Assembly: GCF_036226605.1 (NCBI RefSeq)
Contig: NZ_CP109000.1
Span: 6,568,501-6,632,500, forward strand
DNA: 64,000 nucleotides
Reading direction: 5' to 3'
DNA from: Streptomyces sp. NBC_00704
GTDB taxonomy: Bacteria; Actinomycetota; Actinomycetes; Streptomycetales; Streptomycetaceae
Of this stretch, positions 54,180 to 64,000 are shown in pieces. Made by a program: the position numbers and the translations under genes. The notes under the pieces are model-generated. The model saw nothing but the letters and a program-made list of their open reading frames with translations, ran no database searches and was not told where the DNA came from. Numbering within the stretch: the first letter of the stretch is position 1; each line of letters begins with the position of its first letter.

Positions 54180-55199
54180 ATGGACTTCGGACTCGTCCTG
54201 CAGACCGACCCGCCGGCCTCACGCGTCGTCGAGCTGATGCAGCGCGCCGAGCACAACGGCTTCACCCACGGCTGGACCTTCGACTCCGCCGTGCTCTGGC
54301 AGGAGCCGTTCGTGATCTACAGCCAGATCCTGGCCAACACGAGCAGGCTGACGGTCGGCCCGATGGTGACGAACCCCGGCACCCGCACCTGGGAGGTCAC
54401 CGCCTCCACCTTCGCCACCCTCAACGACATGTTCGGCAACCGCACGGTGTGCGGCATCGGCCGCGGCGACTCCGCGATGCGCGTCGCCGGCCGCGCCCCG
54501 AACACGCTGGCCCGGATCAGCGAGGCCATGAAGGTCATCCGGGCGCTCGGCTCGGGCCGGGAGGCCGACCTCGGCGGCACGGTCGTCCGGTTCCCCTGGA
54601 TCAGGGAAGACGCGCACCTGCCCGTGTGGATGGCCGCCTACGGCCCCAAGGCGCTGAAGATGACCGGCGAGGAGGCCGACGGCTTCATCCTCCAGCTCTC
54701 CGACCTCTACCTCACCGAGTACATGGTGAAGGCCGTCAAGGACGCCGCCGTCGCCGCCGGACGCGACCCGTCCGAGGTGAAGATCTGCGTCGCCGCCCCG
54801 GCCTACGTCACCGAGGACGACTCGCCGGGGGCGCTCGCCCACGCGCGGGAGCAGTGCCGCTGGTTCGGCGGCATGGTCGGCAACCACGTCGCCGACCTCG
54901 TGTCCAAGTACGGCGCGCACTCCGCCGCCGTCCCCGACGAACTCACCGACTACATCAAGTCCCGTGAGGGGTACGACTACTCGCACCACGGGCGGGCCGA
55001 CAACCCCGACACCGCGTTCGTGCCCGACGAGATCGTCGACCGGTTCTGCGTCATCGGACCGGTCGCCAAGCACATCGAGAAGCTGACGGCGCTGCGCGAG
55101 CTGGGCGTCGACCAGTTCGCCCTCTACGACATGCACGACGCCCAGGAGGCCACCATCGACGCCTACGGCGCGACCGTCATCCCCGCCGTCAGCGGCTGA
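54180..55199 (+). CDS. LLM-class, probably F420-dependent oxidoreductase
   Basis: Luciferase-like TIM-barrel oxidoreductase of 339 residues. ATG 54180 lies 12 bases behind the dihydropyrimidinase stop with GGAGC as ribosome binding site. Seen features are MDFGLVLQTDPPASRVVELM at the start, YSQILANTSRLTVGPMVTNP near 44, NRTVCGIGRGDSAMRVAGRA near 87, and LPVWMAAYGPKALKMTGEEA near 147, which is the typical cofactor-binding region of Mer/FGD-type enzymes. The family resembles methylenetetrahydromethanopterin reductase. Because no PydA is seen in the cluster, I infer it may carry out the reductive first step on uracil or thymine. The reaction is not established from sequence. Confidence 0.78.
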   Translation: MDFGLVLQTDPPASRVVELMQRAEHNGFTHGWTFDSAVLWQEPFVIYSQILANTSRLTVGPMVTNPGTRTWEVTASTFATLNDMFGNRTVCGIGRGDSAMRVAGRAPNTLARISEAMKVIRALGSGREADLGGTVVRFPWIREDAHLPVWMAAYGPKALKMTGEEADGFILQLSDLYLTEYMVKAVKDAAVAAGRDPSEVKICVAAPAYVTEDDSPGALAHAREQCRWFGGMVGNHVADLVSKYGAHSAAVPDELTDYIKSREGYDYSHHGRADNPDTAFVPDEIVDRFCVIGPVAKHIEKLTALRELGVDQFALYDMHDAQEATIDAYGATVIPAVSG

Positions 55200-55268
55200 C
55201 CCGGCCCGTCCCCAGGGGCCCGCCCACCCGCCTTCAGGCGCAACTCCCCAACCCCCCACTCCTGTTCT

Positions 55269-55296
55269 CCCCTCCTCCACCTCCCCGGAGGAGGGG
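55269..55296 (+). terminator. Hairpin before the permease gene
   Basis: CCCCTCCTCC (55269-55278) pairs perfectly with GGAGGAGGGG (55287-55296) around an eight-base loop, 70 bases after the LLM gene. It could attenuate or end transcription before the NCS1 permease. Confidence 0.5.
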
Positions 55297-55352
55297 ACCC
55301 GGAGACCCCGCACGGCCTTTCCGGATCCGCCCCTCGTTTGATTGGCCTGCTC

Positions 55353-56882
<1,530 letters not shown>

Positions 56883-56967
56883 CCGGCGGGACGGCCCGCG
56901 CACGGAGAACGGCCGCAGGAGCGCGCACGCTCCTGCGGCCGTCGTGGCACGCGCGGCGGACGGGGTA

Positions 56968-57636
56968 TCAGGCCTTCGGCCCGTTCTGGAGGGCGGCCGC
57001 CGCTTCCTTCGCCGCCCTGATCGCGCCCTTGTTGATCTCGTCGGTGGAGGGCGCCTTCTTCGACTCGAAGTCGCTGCCGTTGTAGTTGACGACGACCAGC
57101 GCGTTGGCCACCTGGGCGATGACGACGCCCTCCCGGGTCTGCTGCTTGTCCTCCGTCGTCAGATTGACCACGGAGTAGGCCGTGTTCCCGAGCCCCGGAA
57201 CGGCCCCGCCGCCGCTCTTCTCCTTGATGCGCTCCTTGTACGACCGCTGCGCCTCCTCGTCCGAGTCCGTGATCTCGAAGGAGACGTCGAGCCAGCGGTA
57301 GTCGTACCCCTTGAGCGCGTTCCACGAGCAGGTGCGGCGCAGCCCGGTGTCCGTGGACGGGATCTCCTTGCCGGCCGGCTTGACGCCCGGCACCAACGTG
57401 GTGATCGTCTTCGCCGCCAGACTCGTGCAGGGGGCGGGCGCGGTCCCGTACGTCTTGGACACGGCCGTCGTGGCCGGTTCGGACGCCTTCTCGGACCGGG
57501 TCTTCTGCGTGTCCTTGGCCGCGGTGTCCTGGGTGGCGGTGAGCGGTCCGGACGTCAGCGCCCAGCCCGCGCAGGCGAGCACGGCCACGGGGGACAGGCG
57601 CGCGGTGAGGGCGAGCGGCAGCGGGAGAGAGCGCAC
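56968..57636 (-). CDS. Secreted/lipoprotein-like protein, DUF3558-like (222 aa)
   Basis: Exported protein of unknown function. GTG 57636 is the in-frame start with a plausible signal sequence: LPLPLALTARLSPVAVLACAG, where VLAC could be a lipobox although Leu at -2 is unusual. A Thr/Lys/Glu-rich linker spans residues 35-62. The folded part has a conserved Cys pair in PAPCTSLAAKTIT near 68 and RRTCSWNALKG near 103, as in DUF3558 proteins. VVIAQVANALVVVNYNGS follows near 175. The ribosome binding site is weak. It is convergent with the NCS1 permease and divergent from the second GGT gene. Confidence 0.65.
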   Translation of the reverse strand: MRSLPLPLALTARLSPVAVLACAGWALTSGPLTATQDTAAKDTQKTRSEKASEPATTAVSKTYGTAPAPCTSLAAKTITTLVPGVKPAGKEIPSTDTGLRRTCSWNALKGYDYRWLDVSFEITDSDEEAQRSYKERIKEKSGGGAVPGLGNTAYSVVNLTTEDKQQTREGVVIAQVANALVVVNYNGSDFESKKAPSTDEINKGAIRAAKEAAAALQNGPKA

Positions 57637-57921
57637 GGCGCACTTTCGTGGGGGACGGTGCGGACAGGGTCCGCAGTGCGGACGGTGGACGCCAGTGTCA
57701 CACGACTCCCTGTGGGGCGGAAGCGAAAACTCGCTGCGTGCACGGGCGGTGACGAAGGGCGTGTCAGGTCCCCGGCATTGACGGTCCATCGGTACGCAAG
57801 CGGGCAAAACGGGAGGAGAGGGCGTTTTCGCGCTCATGCATACTGTGACGCGTTTCCGACGACGCGCCACGGCGAGACGGTGACGCGGCACCGACGACGC
57901 ACCACGGGGAGACGGCGAGGA

Positions 57922-59751
57922 ATGCGGTTCACCACCCGGCCCACGCTCCAGGGAACCTTCGGCATGGTCTCCGCCACCCACTGGCTGGCCGCGCAGTCGG
58001 CGACGGCGGTCCTGGAGGACGACGGCAACGCCTTCGACGCGGCCGTCGCCGCGGCCTTCGTCCTGCACGTCGTCGAACCGCACCTCAACGGGCCCGCCGG
58101 CGAGGCGCCGATCCTCCTCGCCCCGGCCGGCGGCGAGGTGCGGGTGCTGTGCGGGCAGGGCGTGGCGCCGGCGGGCGCGACCGTCGCGCACTACCGGGGA
58201 CTGGGCCTCGACCTCGTGCCCGGCACGGGACCCCTCGCCGCCGCGGTGCCCGGCGCGTTCGACGCCTGGATGCTCCTGCTGCGCGACCACGGCACCAAGT
58301 CCCTCGACGGCGTGCTGAAGTACGCCATCGGCTACGCCGAGCACGGACACCCGCCCGTGGACAACGTCGGCGCGACCGTCGAGACCGTGCGGCGGCTCTT
58401 CGAGACGGAGTGGACCTCGTCGGCACAGGTCTATCTGCCGCACGGAAGGCCGCCGCGGCCGGGGGAACTGCTGCGCAACCCCGCCCTCGCCGCCACCTGG
58501 AAGCGGCTGCTCGCCGAGACCGCCGGCGCGGGCGGCCGGGAGGCGCGGATCGACGCCGCCCGGGAGGTGTGGCGGACCGGATTCGTCGCCGAGGCGCTCG
58601 TCCGGCAGGCCGCCCGGCCCACCCTGGACACCAGCGGCGAACGCCACACCGGAACCCTCACGGCCGCCGACCTCGCCGGCTGGTCCGCGACGTACGAGGC
58701 GCCGGCGACCCACGACTGGAACGGCTGGACCGTCTGCAAGGCCGGACCCTGGAGCCAGGGACCGGTCCTGCTCCAGCAACTCGCCCTGCTGCCGTCCGAG
58801 TTGCCCGCCCAGGGATCCGCCGACTACGTCCACCTCCTGATCGAGGGCTGCAAACTCGCCATGGCCGACCGCGAGGCCTGGTACGGCGACGCGGCCGAAG
58901 TCCCGCTGGCCGACCTGCTCGACGCCGACTACAACGCCCGCCGGCGGCGGCTGATCGGCGACCGGGCGTCGTACGAGCTGCGGCCCGGCAGCCCCGGCGG
59001 ACGCACCCCCCGGCTGAGCGGGCACGCGCACGTGGTGGCCGACGACGACCCCGGCTTCAGCCCCATGGGCGCCGGCGAGCCGACGGTCGCCAAGCCCCCC
59101 ACGTCCCCCGTGCCGGGCGAACCGCAGGTCACCGCCTCGGGAGAGACCCGCGGGGACACCTGCCACCTGGACGTCGTCGACCGCTGGGGCAACATGGTCG
59201 CCGCCACGCCCAGCGGCGGCTGGCTCCAGTCCAACCCGGTCGTGCCCGAGCTGGGCTTCCCGCTCGGCACCCGGTTGCAGATGACCTGGCTGGAGGAGGG
59301 GCTGCCGAACTCGCTGACGCCCGGCCGCCGCCCGCGCACCACCCTCACTCCCTCGATCGCCCTGCGCGACGGGACGCCCGTGCTGGCCTTCGGCACCCCC
59401 GGCGGAGACCAGCAGGACCAGTGGCAGCTGCACTTCCTGCTCGCCGTCGCGCTCCGCCCGCCCGTCCGCGGCGGTCTCGACCTCCAGGGCGCGATCGACG
59501 CCCCGAACTGGCACAACGACGCCTTCCCCGGCTCGTTCCACCCGCGCGGGATGCGGCCGGGCAGCGTCACGGTGGAGTCCCGCATGCCCGCGGAGGTGGT
59601 CCGGGAGCTGCGGCGGCGCGGCCATGACGTCACCCTCGGCGACCCCTGGTCCGAGGGCCGGCTGTGCGCGGTCGCCCGCGACCCGGCGACCGGCGTGCTG
59701 TCGGCGGCCGCCAACCCGCGCGGGATGCAGGGATACGCGGTCGGCCGCTGA
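57922..59751 (+). CDS. Gamma-glutamyltransferase-family protein, no signal peptide
   Basis: N-terminal nucleophile hydrolase of 609 residues distantly paralogous to the gene at 39833. ATG 57922 follows GCGAGG. The mature start MRFTTRPTLQGTFGMVSATH lacks any signal, so the enzyme should be cytoplasmic, unlike classical GGT. The nucleophile Thr lies in ETRGDTCHLDVVDRWGNMV near residue 415. Downstream LNSL-type LPNSLTPGRRPRTTLTPS and FGTPGGDQQDQWQLHFLL are the family motifs, with Gln-Asp-Gln in place of the usual residues after GGD. It may hydrolyse a gamma-glutamyl amide or a cephalosporin-like substrate, as in related acylases. Confidence 0.82.
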   Translation: MRFTTRPTLQGTFGMVSATHWLAAQSATAVLEDDGNAFDAAVAAAFVLHVVEPHLNGPAGEAPILLAPAGGEVRVLCGQGVAPAGATVAHYRGLGLDLVPGTGPLAAAVPGAFDAWMLLLRDHGTKSLDGVLKYAIGYAEHGHPPVDNVGATVETVRRLFETEWTSSAQVYLPHGRPPRPGELLRNPALAATWKRLLAETAGAGGREARIDAAREVWRTGFVAEALVRQAARPTLDTSGERHTGTLTAADLAGWSATYEAPATHDWNGWTVCKAGPWSQGPVLLQQLALLPSELPAQGSADYVHLLIEGCKLAMADREAWYGDAAEVPLADLLDADYNARRRRLIGDRASYELRPGSPGGRTPRLSGHAHVVADDDPGFSPMGAGEPTVAKPPTSPVPGEPQVTASGETRGDTCHLDVVDRWGNMVAATPSGGWLQSNPVVPELGFPLGTRLQMTWLEEGLPNSLTPGRRPRTTLTPSIALRDGTPVLAFGTPGGDQQDQWQLHFLLAVALRPPVRGGLDLQGAIDAPNWHNDAFPGSFHPRGMRPGSVTVESRMPAEVVRELRRRGHDVTLGDPWSEGRLCAVARDPATGVLSAAANPRGMQGYAVGR

Positions 59752-59868
59752 CCGCGGTCGGCCGCCGGCCACCCGCGGGTCGCCCCCGCCCCCCGCTCTT
59801 CATCCCGATTCCACCCGGGATGCACCGGGCGGGCGGGGATTGTCAGTGGGGCGTGCTCTCATGGAGGC

Positions 59869-60732
59869 ATGATCGAAGACAAGGAAACCATCGACGAGTT
59901 TCTCGCCCGCCACCACGCCGACGTGGAGGAAGCGGTCCGCGAGGCCGCCGCGGCCGAGATCATGCCCCGCTTCCGGCAGCTCGCGGAGCACGAGATCGAC
60001 CAGAAGGCCGGCCCGCACGACCTGGTGACGGACGCCGACCGCAACGCCGAACTGTTCCTCACCTCGGCCCTCGGCGCCCTGCTGCCCGGATCGGTCGTCG
60101 TCGGCGAGGAAGCCGTGCACGCCGACCCGGCCACGTACCGGGCGATACAGGGCGACACGCCGGTCTGGATCGTCGACCCGGTCGACGGGACCCGTCAGTT
60201 CGTGCACGGCGACGACGGCTTCTGCACCCTGGTCGCCCTCGTCCGGCACGGAGTGCTGCTCGCCTCCTGGACCTACGCCCCGGCCCGCGGCCAACTGGCC
60301 ACGGCGGTGCGCGGCGGCGGCGCCTTCCTCGACGGCGAGCGGCTGTTCGCCGGACCGCCCGAGCCCGGCCGCGCCCTGACGGTGGCCACCTCGCACCCCC
60401 TGTACACGACCGACGAACAAAAGCGCGCCCTGCTGCCGCTGTGGAGCGACGGCGTGGCCCCGCGCCCCTGCGGATCGGCCGGGCTGGAGTATCTCGCCGT
60501 CGCCCGGGGCGAGGTGGACGCCACCGCGTTCTCCTGGGAGGCGGCCTGGGACCACGCGGCCGGACTGCTGCTGGTGGAGGAGGCGGGCGGCGCCCATCTC
60601 ACCCTCGACGGTGAGCCGTTCCGCATCACCGGCGGCAACTCCCTGCCCTTCACCGCGGCCCGGGACGCGGCGACGGCCCGACGCGTGATGCGACTCCTCT
60701 CGGACACCGAGTCCCTCCGAGAGGCCTCCTGA
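59869..60732 (+). CDS. Inositol-monophosphatase-family phosphatase
   Basis: Magnesium-dependent sugar-phosphate phosphatase of 287 residues. Family motifs are VVVGEEAVHADPATYR near 80 (metal Glu), WIVDPVDGTRQFVHGDDGF near 103 (DPVDGT metal loop) and FSWEAAWDHAAGLLLVEEAGG near 225 (the C-terminal W-D-x-A motif). Candidates include histidinol-phosphate phosphatase (HisN) or myo-inositol phosphatase. The family members are not separable by these motifs alone. It begins 117 bases after the GGT-family gene in the same direction. Confidence 0.87.
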   Translation: MIEDKETIDEFLARHHADVEEAVREAAAAEIMPRFRQLAEHEIDQKAGPHDLVTDADRNAELFLTSALGALLPGSVVVGEEAVHADPATYRAIQGDTPVWIVDPVDGTRQFVHGDDGFCTLVALVRHGVLLASWTYAPARGQLATAVRGGGAFLDGERLFAGPPEPGRALTVATSHPLYTTDEQKRALLPLWSDGVAPRPCGSAGLEYLAVARGEVDATAFSWEAAWDHAAGLLLVEEAGGAHLTLDGEPFRITGGNSLPFTAARDAATARRVMRLLSDTESLREAS

Positions 60733-60978
60733 GCGGGGCCGTCAGCCCTGCCGCGCGGGGCCGTCCGCCGTGCCCGGGGGCACCGGCCCCGCGCGGGCGC
60801 CGGTGCCTTGCGCGAGACCGTGATCCGCGGAGGGGACGGACCGCCGTGGCGGATGACCGGCCGCGGCTCCTCCCCGGCCGGTTCGGCCACCGCGCCGCCG
60901 GTGCCGTCGTACCCCCGGCATATCCTGAGCGCGGGGGCCGCCGGTCTACGGGGGTCACCGGCTGACGAAGGGGTCGAA

Positions 60979-62397
60979 GTGCCGTCGATGCTCGATGCGG
61001 TCGTGGTGGGAGCGGGGCCCAACGGGCTGACCGCAGCGGTGGAGCTGGCCAGACGCGGCTTCTCCGTGGCGCTGTTCGAGGCGCGGGACGCCGTGGGCGG
61101 GGGAGCCCGCACGGAGGAGCTCACCCTGCCCGGGTTCCGGCACGACCCGTGCTCCGCGGCACACCCCCTGGCCGTGAACTCGCCCGCCTTCCGCGCCATG
61201 CCGCTGGAACGCTACGGGCTGGAGTGGCTGCACGCCGAACTGCCCATGGCCCACCCCTTCCCCGACGGCAGCGCCGCGGTGCTGTCGAGGTCGGTCGCCG
61301 AGACGGCCGCCTCCTTCGGTCCGCGCGACGCGGGCGCCTACCGCCGTCTCGTCGGGCCGTTCCTGCCCAAGTGGGACACCCTGGTGCGCGACTTCATGTC
61401 GCTGCCGCTGACCGCGCTGCCGCGTGACCCGGTCACCCTGGCCCGCTTCGGCCTGGCCGGTCTGCCCCCGTCCAGCTGGCTCGTGCGGCGCTTCGCCGAC
61501 GAGCCGGCCAAGACCCTCTTCGCCGGACTCGTCGCTCATGTCATGGCCCCGCTGACCGGGCTCGCCACCGGCGCCGTCGGCCTGGTCTTCGCCCTCGCCG
61601 CGCACGCGCGCGGCTGGCCGGTGGCCCGCGGCGGCTCCCAGTCCCTCTCCGACGCGCTCGCGGCCTACTTCGAGGACCTCGGCGGCAGCGTCCACACCGA
61701 CTACGAGGTCAAGCGCCTGGACGACCTGCCGCCGGCCCGCGCCTACGTCTTCGACACCTCGCCCACCGCCCTCGCCCGCATCGCGGGCTTCGGCAACCAC
61801 TACGAGCGGTACACGTACGGACCCGGCGTCTTCAAGATCGACTATGCGCTCGACGGGCCGGTCCCGTGGACGGCCGAGGAGGCCAGGAACGCCGGCACCG
61901 TGCAGATCGGCGCGGACAGCGCGGAGATCGGCGCCGCCCTGCGGGCCGTCTCACGCGAGGGCCGGGCGCCCGACCGGCCCTTCATGATCACGGTGCAGCC
62001 CAGCGTCGTCGACCCCACCCGCGCGCCGGCCGGCAAACACGTCTTCTGGGCGTACGGCCATGTGCCCAACGGCTGGACCGGCGACCTCACCGACGTCATG
62101 GAACGCCAACTGGAGCGCTTCGCGCCGGGGTTCCGCGACCGGATCCTCGCCCGTGCCACGGCGGGCCCAGCCGAACTCGCCGCCCGCAACGCCAACTACG
62201 TCGGCGGGGACATCGCCACCGGCGCGGTCTCCGGGCTCCAGGCCCTGCTGCGCCCCCGGCTGACCGCGTTCCCCTACGGGACTCCGCATCCGGCCGTGTT
62301 CATCTGCTCCTCGGCCACTCCGCCCGGACCGGGCGTGCACGGCATGTCGGGCCACAACGCGGCGAAGGCCGTGTGGCGCAGGCTGCGGCGGCCATGA
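60979..62397 (+). CDS. FAD-dependent oxidoreductase, phytoene-desaturase/amine-oxidase superfamily
   Basis: Flavoprotein of 472 residues. GTG 60979 is chosen because AAGGGG lies five bases upstream; ATG 60988 is possible. The N-terminal Rossmann motif AVVVGAGPNGLTAAVELARR with a following acidic ARDAVGGGARTEE binds FAD. Other features are GGSQSLSDALAAYFEDLGG near 217, typical of CrtI/NAD(P)-FAD oxidoreductases, and FICSSATPPGPGVHGMSGHN near 440, which closes the FAD site. The substrate is not indicated. No carotenoid genes are nearby. Confidence 0.85.
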   Translation: MPSMLDAVVVGAGPNGLTAAVELARRGFSVALFEARDAVGGGARTEELTLPGFRHDPCSAAHPLAVNSPAFRAMPLERYGLEWLHAELPMAHPFPDGSAAVLSRSVAETAASFGPRDAGAYRRLVGPFLPKWDTLVRDFMSLPLTALPRDPVTLARFGLAGLPPSSWLVRRFADEPAKTLFAGLVAHVMAPLTGLATGAVGLVFALAAHARGWPVARGGSQSLSDALAAYFEDLGGSVHTDYEVKRLDDLPPARAYVFDTSPTALARIAGFGNHYERYTYGPGVFKIDYALDGPVPWTAEEARNAGTVQIGADSAEIGAALRAVSREGRAPDRPFMITVQPSVVDPTRAPAGKHVFWAYGHVPNGWTGDLTDVMERQLERFAPGFRDRILARATAGPAELAARNANYVGGDIATGAVSGLQALLRPRLTAFPYGTPHPAVFICSSATPPGPGVHGMSGHNAAKAVWRRLRRP

Positions 62398-62434
62398 GGG
62401 CGGGCGGCGGCTCCGGTGGGGTATACACACGGTC

Positions 62435-62944
62435 ATGACCACGATCACCCTGGTCCGGGGCGACATCACCCGCCAGTCCGCCGACGCCATCGTCAACGCG
62501 GCCAACTCCTCGTTGCTGGGCGGCGGTGGCGTCGACGGCGCGATCCACCGCCGGGGCGGCCCCGAGATCCTCGCCGACTGCCGCCGTCTGCGCGCCTCCT
62601 CGTACGGCAGGGGGCTCGCCACCGGCCGGGCGGTCGCCACGACCGCCGGGGAACTGGACGCGCGCTGGGTGATCCACACGGTGGGCCCGGTGTACAGCGC
62701 CACCGAGGACCGGTCGGAACTGCTGGCCTCCTGCTACCGCGAGTCGTTGCGGGTCGCGGACGAGAAAGGCGCCCGGACCGTCGCCTTCCCGGCGGTCTCG
62801 ACCGGCGTGTACCGCTGGCCGATGGACGATGCGGCCCGGATCGCCGTGGAGGCGGTCCGGGCCGCGCGGACGGAGGTCGAGGAGGTCAGGTTCGTCCTCT
62901 TCGACGAGCGGGCCTACGAGGCGTTCGCCCGGCAGGTCGGCTGA
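62435..62944 (+). CDS. Macro-domain protein, probable O-acetyl-ADP-ribose deacetylase
   Basis: Single macro domain of 169 residues, YmdB/MacroD type, expected to hydrolyse O-acetyl-ADP-ribose or ADP-ribosyl-protein esters. The ligand-site motifs are DAIVNAANSSLLGGGGVDG at residues 17-35 (adenosine and distal-ribose loops with the catalytic Asn and Asp), then VIHTVGPVY near 79 and FPAVSTGVYRWP near 118, the phosphate-binding loop. The gene ends 9 bases before the convergent peptidase gene. Confidence 0.9.
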   Translation: MTTITLVRGDITRQSADAIVNAANSSLLGGGGVDGAIHRRGGPEILADCRRLRASSYGRGLATGRAVATTAGELDARWVIHTVGPVYSATEDRSELLASCYRESLRVADEKGARTVAFPAVSTGVYRWPMDDAARIAVEAVRAARTEVEEVRFVLFDERAYEAFARQVG

Positions 62945-62953
62945 CCTCCGGGG

Positions 62954-64000
62954 TCACCCTTCGATGCGGTGGGTCGTCCAGAACGACGTCAGGTCGGTGG
63001 TCGTGGCGGCCTGGGCGGCGGCCTTGAACTCGGCCGTGGTCGAGACGCCGTACCAGTGCGAGGTGGCGTAGTCCTTCAGCAGGCGGGCCATCGCCGTGTC
63101 GCCGACGAGCCGCCGCAGGTCGTGCAGCGCGCACTTGCCGTAGCCGTAGACGACCGTCGAATAGCGGGAGGAGTGGGCGTCCCAGTAGGCCATCGAATTG
63201 GTGATCTTCTCCGCCGACGAGGCCCACGAGACGCCGCTCCAGCAGCCGCTGCCCGTCTTGCCCTGCGCCAGGTCGGTGGCGTAGTCGGTGAAGGACTCGT
63301 CCAGCCAGGGGCTGGTGTACTCGTCGTCGCCGACGATCCCGTACCACCACTGGTGGGCGATCTCGTGGGTCAGCGCCGTGGTGCTGACGAGGTCCAGGAC
63401 GAATCCCGGGTACTCCATGCCGCCGAACCAGTAGTTGTTGTCGATGACGGCGTCCAGCTCACCGTACGGATACGCGCCGAAGCGGGCCGCGTGGGCGTCC
63501 ACGGCCGACTTGGCGGTGGTGAGCATCGACTGGGCGCTCGCCGAACTGATGCCGGAGACGGAGTAGACGTTGACCGCCGTGCCCGCGGCCGAGGTCCCGG
63601 AGATCTTGCTGAACGGGCCGGCCGCCCACGCGAAGTCGCGCACCTGGGAGGCGGTCGCCGTGGTGACGGTGCGTCCGCTGGAGCCGGGCGTGTCGACCGA
63701 GGTCCCGGTGGCCGGCACCAGCAGGCTCGTCGGGTGGTCGAGGGTGACCTTGAAGTCGGCGGCCGACGAGTAGAAGGACTCGCCGTTGTTCGTGTACGGG
63801 TCCAGGTGCCAGCCCGCCCCGTCCTTGACCGCCAGCACCGGCAGCGCGTTGCCGATGAAGCTGAACGCCCCGTCGTGGCCGAACCGGTCGGCGCCGCTGG
63901 GCACCGTGATGCCGAGGTCGAAGCCGATCGCGGCGCTCTGCCCCTGGGCGAGGGGGGAGGCGAGGGTGATCCGGAGGGCCGTGCAGCCCACCGAGAGGGC
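62954..64000 (-). CDS. M1-family zinc metallopeptidase, N-terminus outside window
   Basis: C-terminal part of an aminopeptidase-N-like enzyme; the frame runs off the right edge, so the signal peptide and N-terminus are missing. GGMEYPG, the substrate-binding GxMEN-like motif, is visible. The zinc site TTALTHEIAHQWWYG (HExxH) follows, with the third ligand Glu in PWLDESFTDYATD downstream at the expected distance. A Tyr in YSTVVYGYGKCALHDLR is the transition-state residue candidate. The catalytic region is followed by a short C-terminal helical region ending TTHRIEG. Many streptomycete relatives are secreted. Confidence 0.9.
   Translation of the reverse strand, partial: ALSVGCTALRITLASPLAQGQSAAIGFDLGITVPSGADRFGHDGAFSFIGNALPVLAVKDGAGWHLDPYTNNGESFYSSAADFKVTLDHPTSLLVPATGTSVDTPGSSGRTVTTATASQVRDFAWAAGPFSKISGTSAAGTAVNVYSVSGISSASAQSMLTTAKSAVDAHAARFGAYPYGELDAVIDNNYWFGGMEYPGFVLDLVSTTALTHEIAHQWWYGIVGDDEYTSPWLDESFTDYATDLAQGKTGSGCWSGVSWASSAEKITNSMAYWDAHSSRYSTVVYGYGKCALHDLRRLVGDTAMARLLKDYATSHWYGVSTTAEFKAAAQAATTTDLTSFWTTHRIEG

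Noticed and set aside
56968..59772. 934-codon minus-strand frame across the second GGT gene
   Set aside because: Only its last 222 codons (56968-57636) look like a real protein. The rest is antisense to a gene with clear GGT motifs.

Overview
The window looks like a Streptomyces chromosome segment. GC content is very high throughout with strong third-position GC bias, GTG starts are common, many genes are coupled by ATGA or GTGA overlaps, and the families are typical of streptomycetes: PucR and FadR-type GntR regulators, NarL-type two-component pairs, secreted multi-domain glycosidases, sugar ABC transporters without their own ATPase, and an F420-type LLM oxidoreductase. No rRNA, tRNA or CRISPR array was recognised.

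Layout. 1-2954: FtsX-type ABC exporter pair on the minus strand, cut at the left edge. 2955-4321: repeat-rich spacer, operator-like repeats and two very small membrane proteins. 4322-9804: divergent secreted plant-polymer enzymes, a GH43-like protein with an AbfB domain and a GH78-like alpha-L-rhamnosidase with two discoidin-like domains. 10147-14964: small unknown genes and a two-component system with an unusually large kinase. 15390-17093: PatB/MalY-like C-S lyase and an insertion-sequence remnant. 17094-32349: a probable L-fucose island. It holds two secreted beta-helix proteins resembling GH141, an IS30-family element, a FadR-type regulator, an enolase-superfamily dehydratase, a sugar ABC transporter, a mutarotase, a scar ORF, an aldo-keto reductase and a lactonase. 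32649-32917: IS110-type transposase remnant. 32944-47456: mostly housekeeping-like genes, namely a PcaD-PcaC fusion, MBL-fold protein, exonuclease III, a lone GluA-like ATPase, a PepX-type hydrolase, gamma-glutamyltransferase, a ClpC-type ATPase, and methionine aminopeptidase divergent from an XRE regulator. 47899-56882: reductive pyrimidine catabolism with two beta-ureidopropionase paralogues, an aminotransferase, PucR, dihydropyrimidinase, an LLM oxidoreductase and an NCS1 permease. 56968-64000: lipoprotein-like protein, second GGT-family protein, inositol-phosphatase-like protein, FAD oxidoreductase, macro-domain protein and a truncated M1 peptidase.

How genes work together. In the fucose island the promoter of the beta-helix gene ending at 19551 and the promoter of the dehydratase/transporter operon share a near-identical operator (22 of 24 bases) containing a FadR-type TNGT-N3-ACNA core. 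The GntR regulator is encoded between them, so secreted depolymerisation, uptake and oxidative catabolism look like one regulon, with an IS30 element inserted inside it. The lower end of the pathway seems damaged: a 70-codon ORF at 30214-30426 reads as the start of a fumarylacetoacetate-hydrolase gene joined to the end of a short-chain-dehydrogenase gene, as a deletion scar would.

In the pyrimidine cluster every downstream step is present, but no PydA/PreA-type dihydropyrimidine dehydrogenase is seen. The LLM oxidoreductase directly behind dihydropyrimidinase is the obvious candidate for the missing first step, which is inference only.
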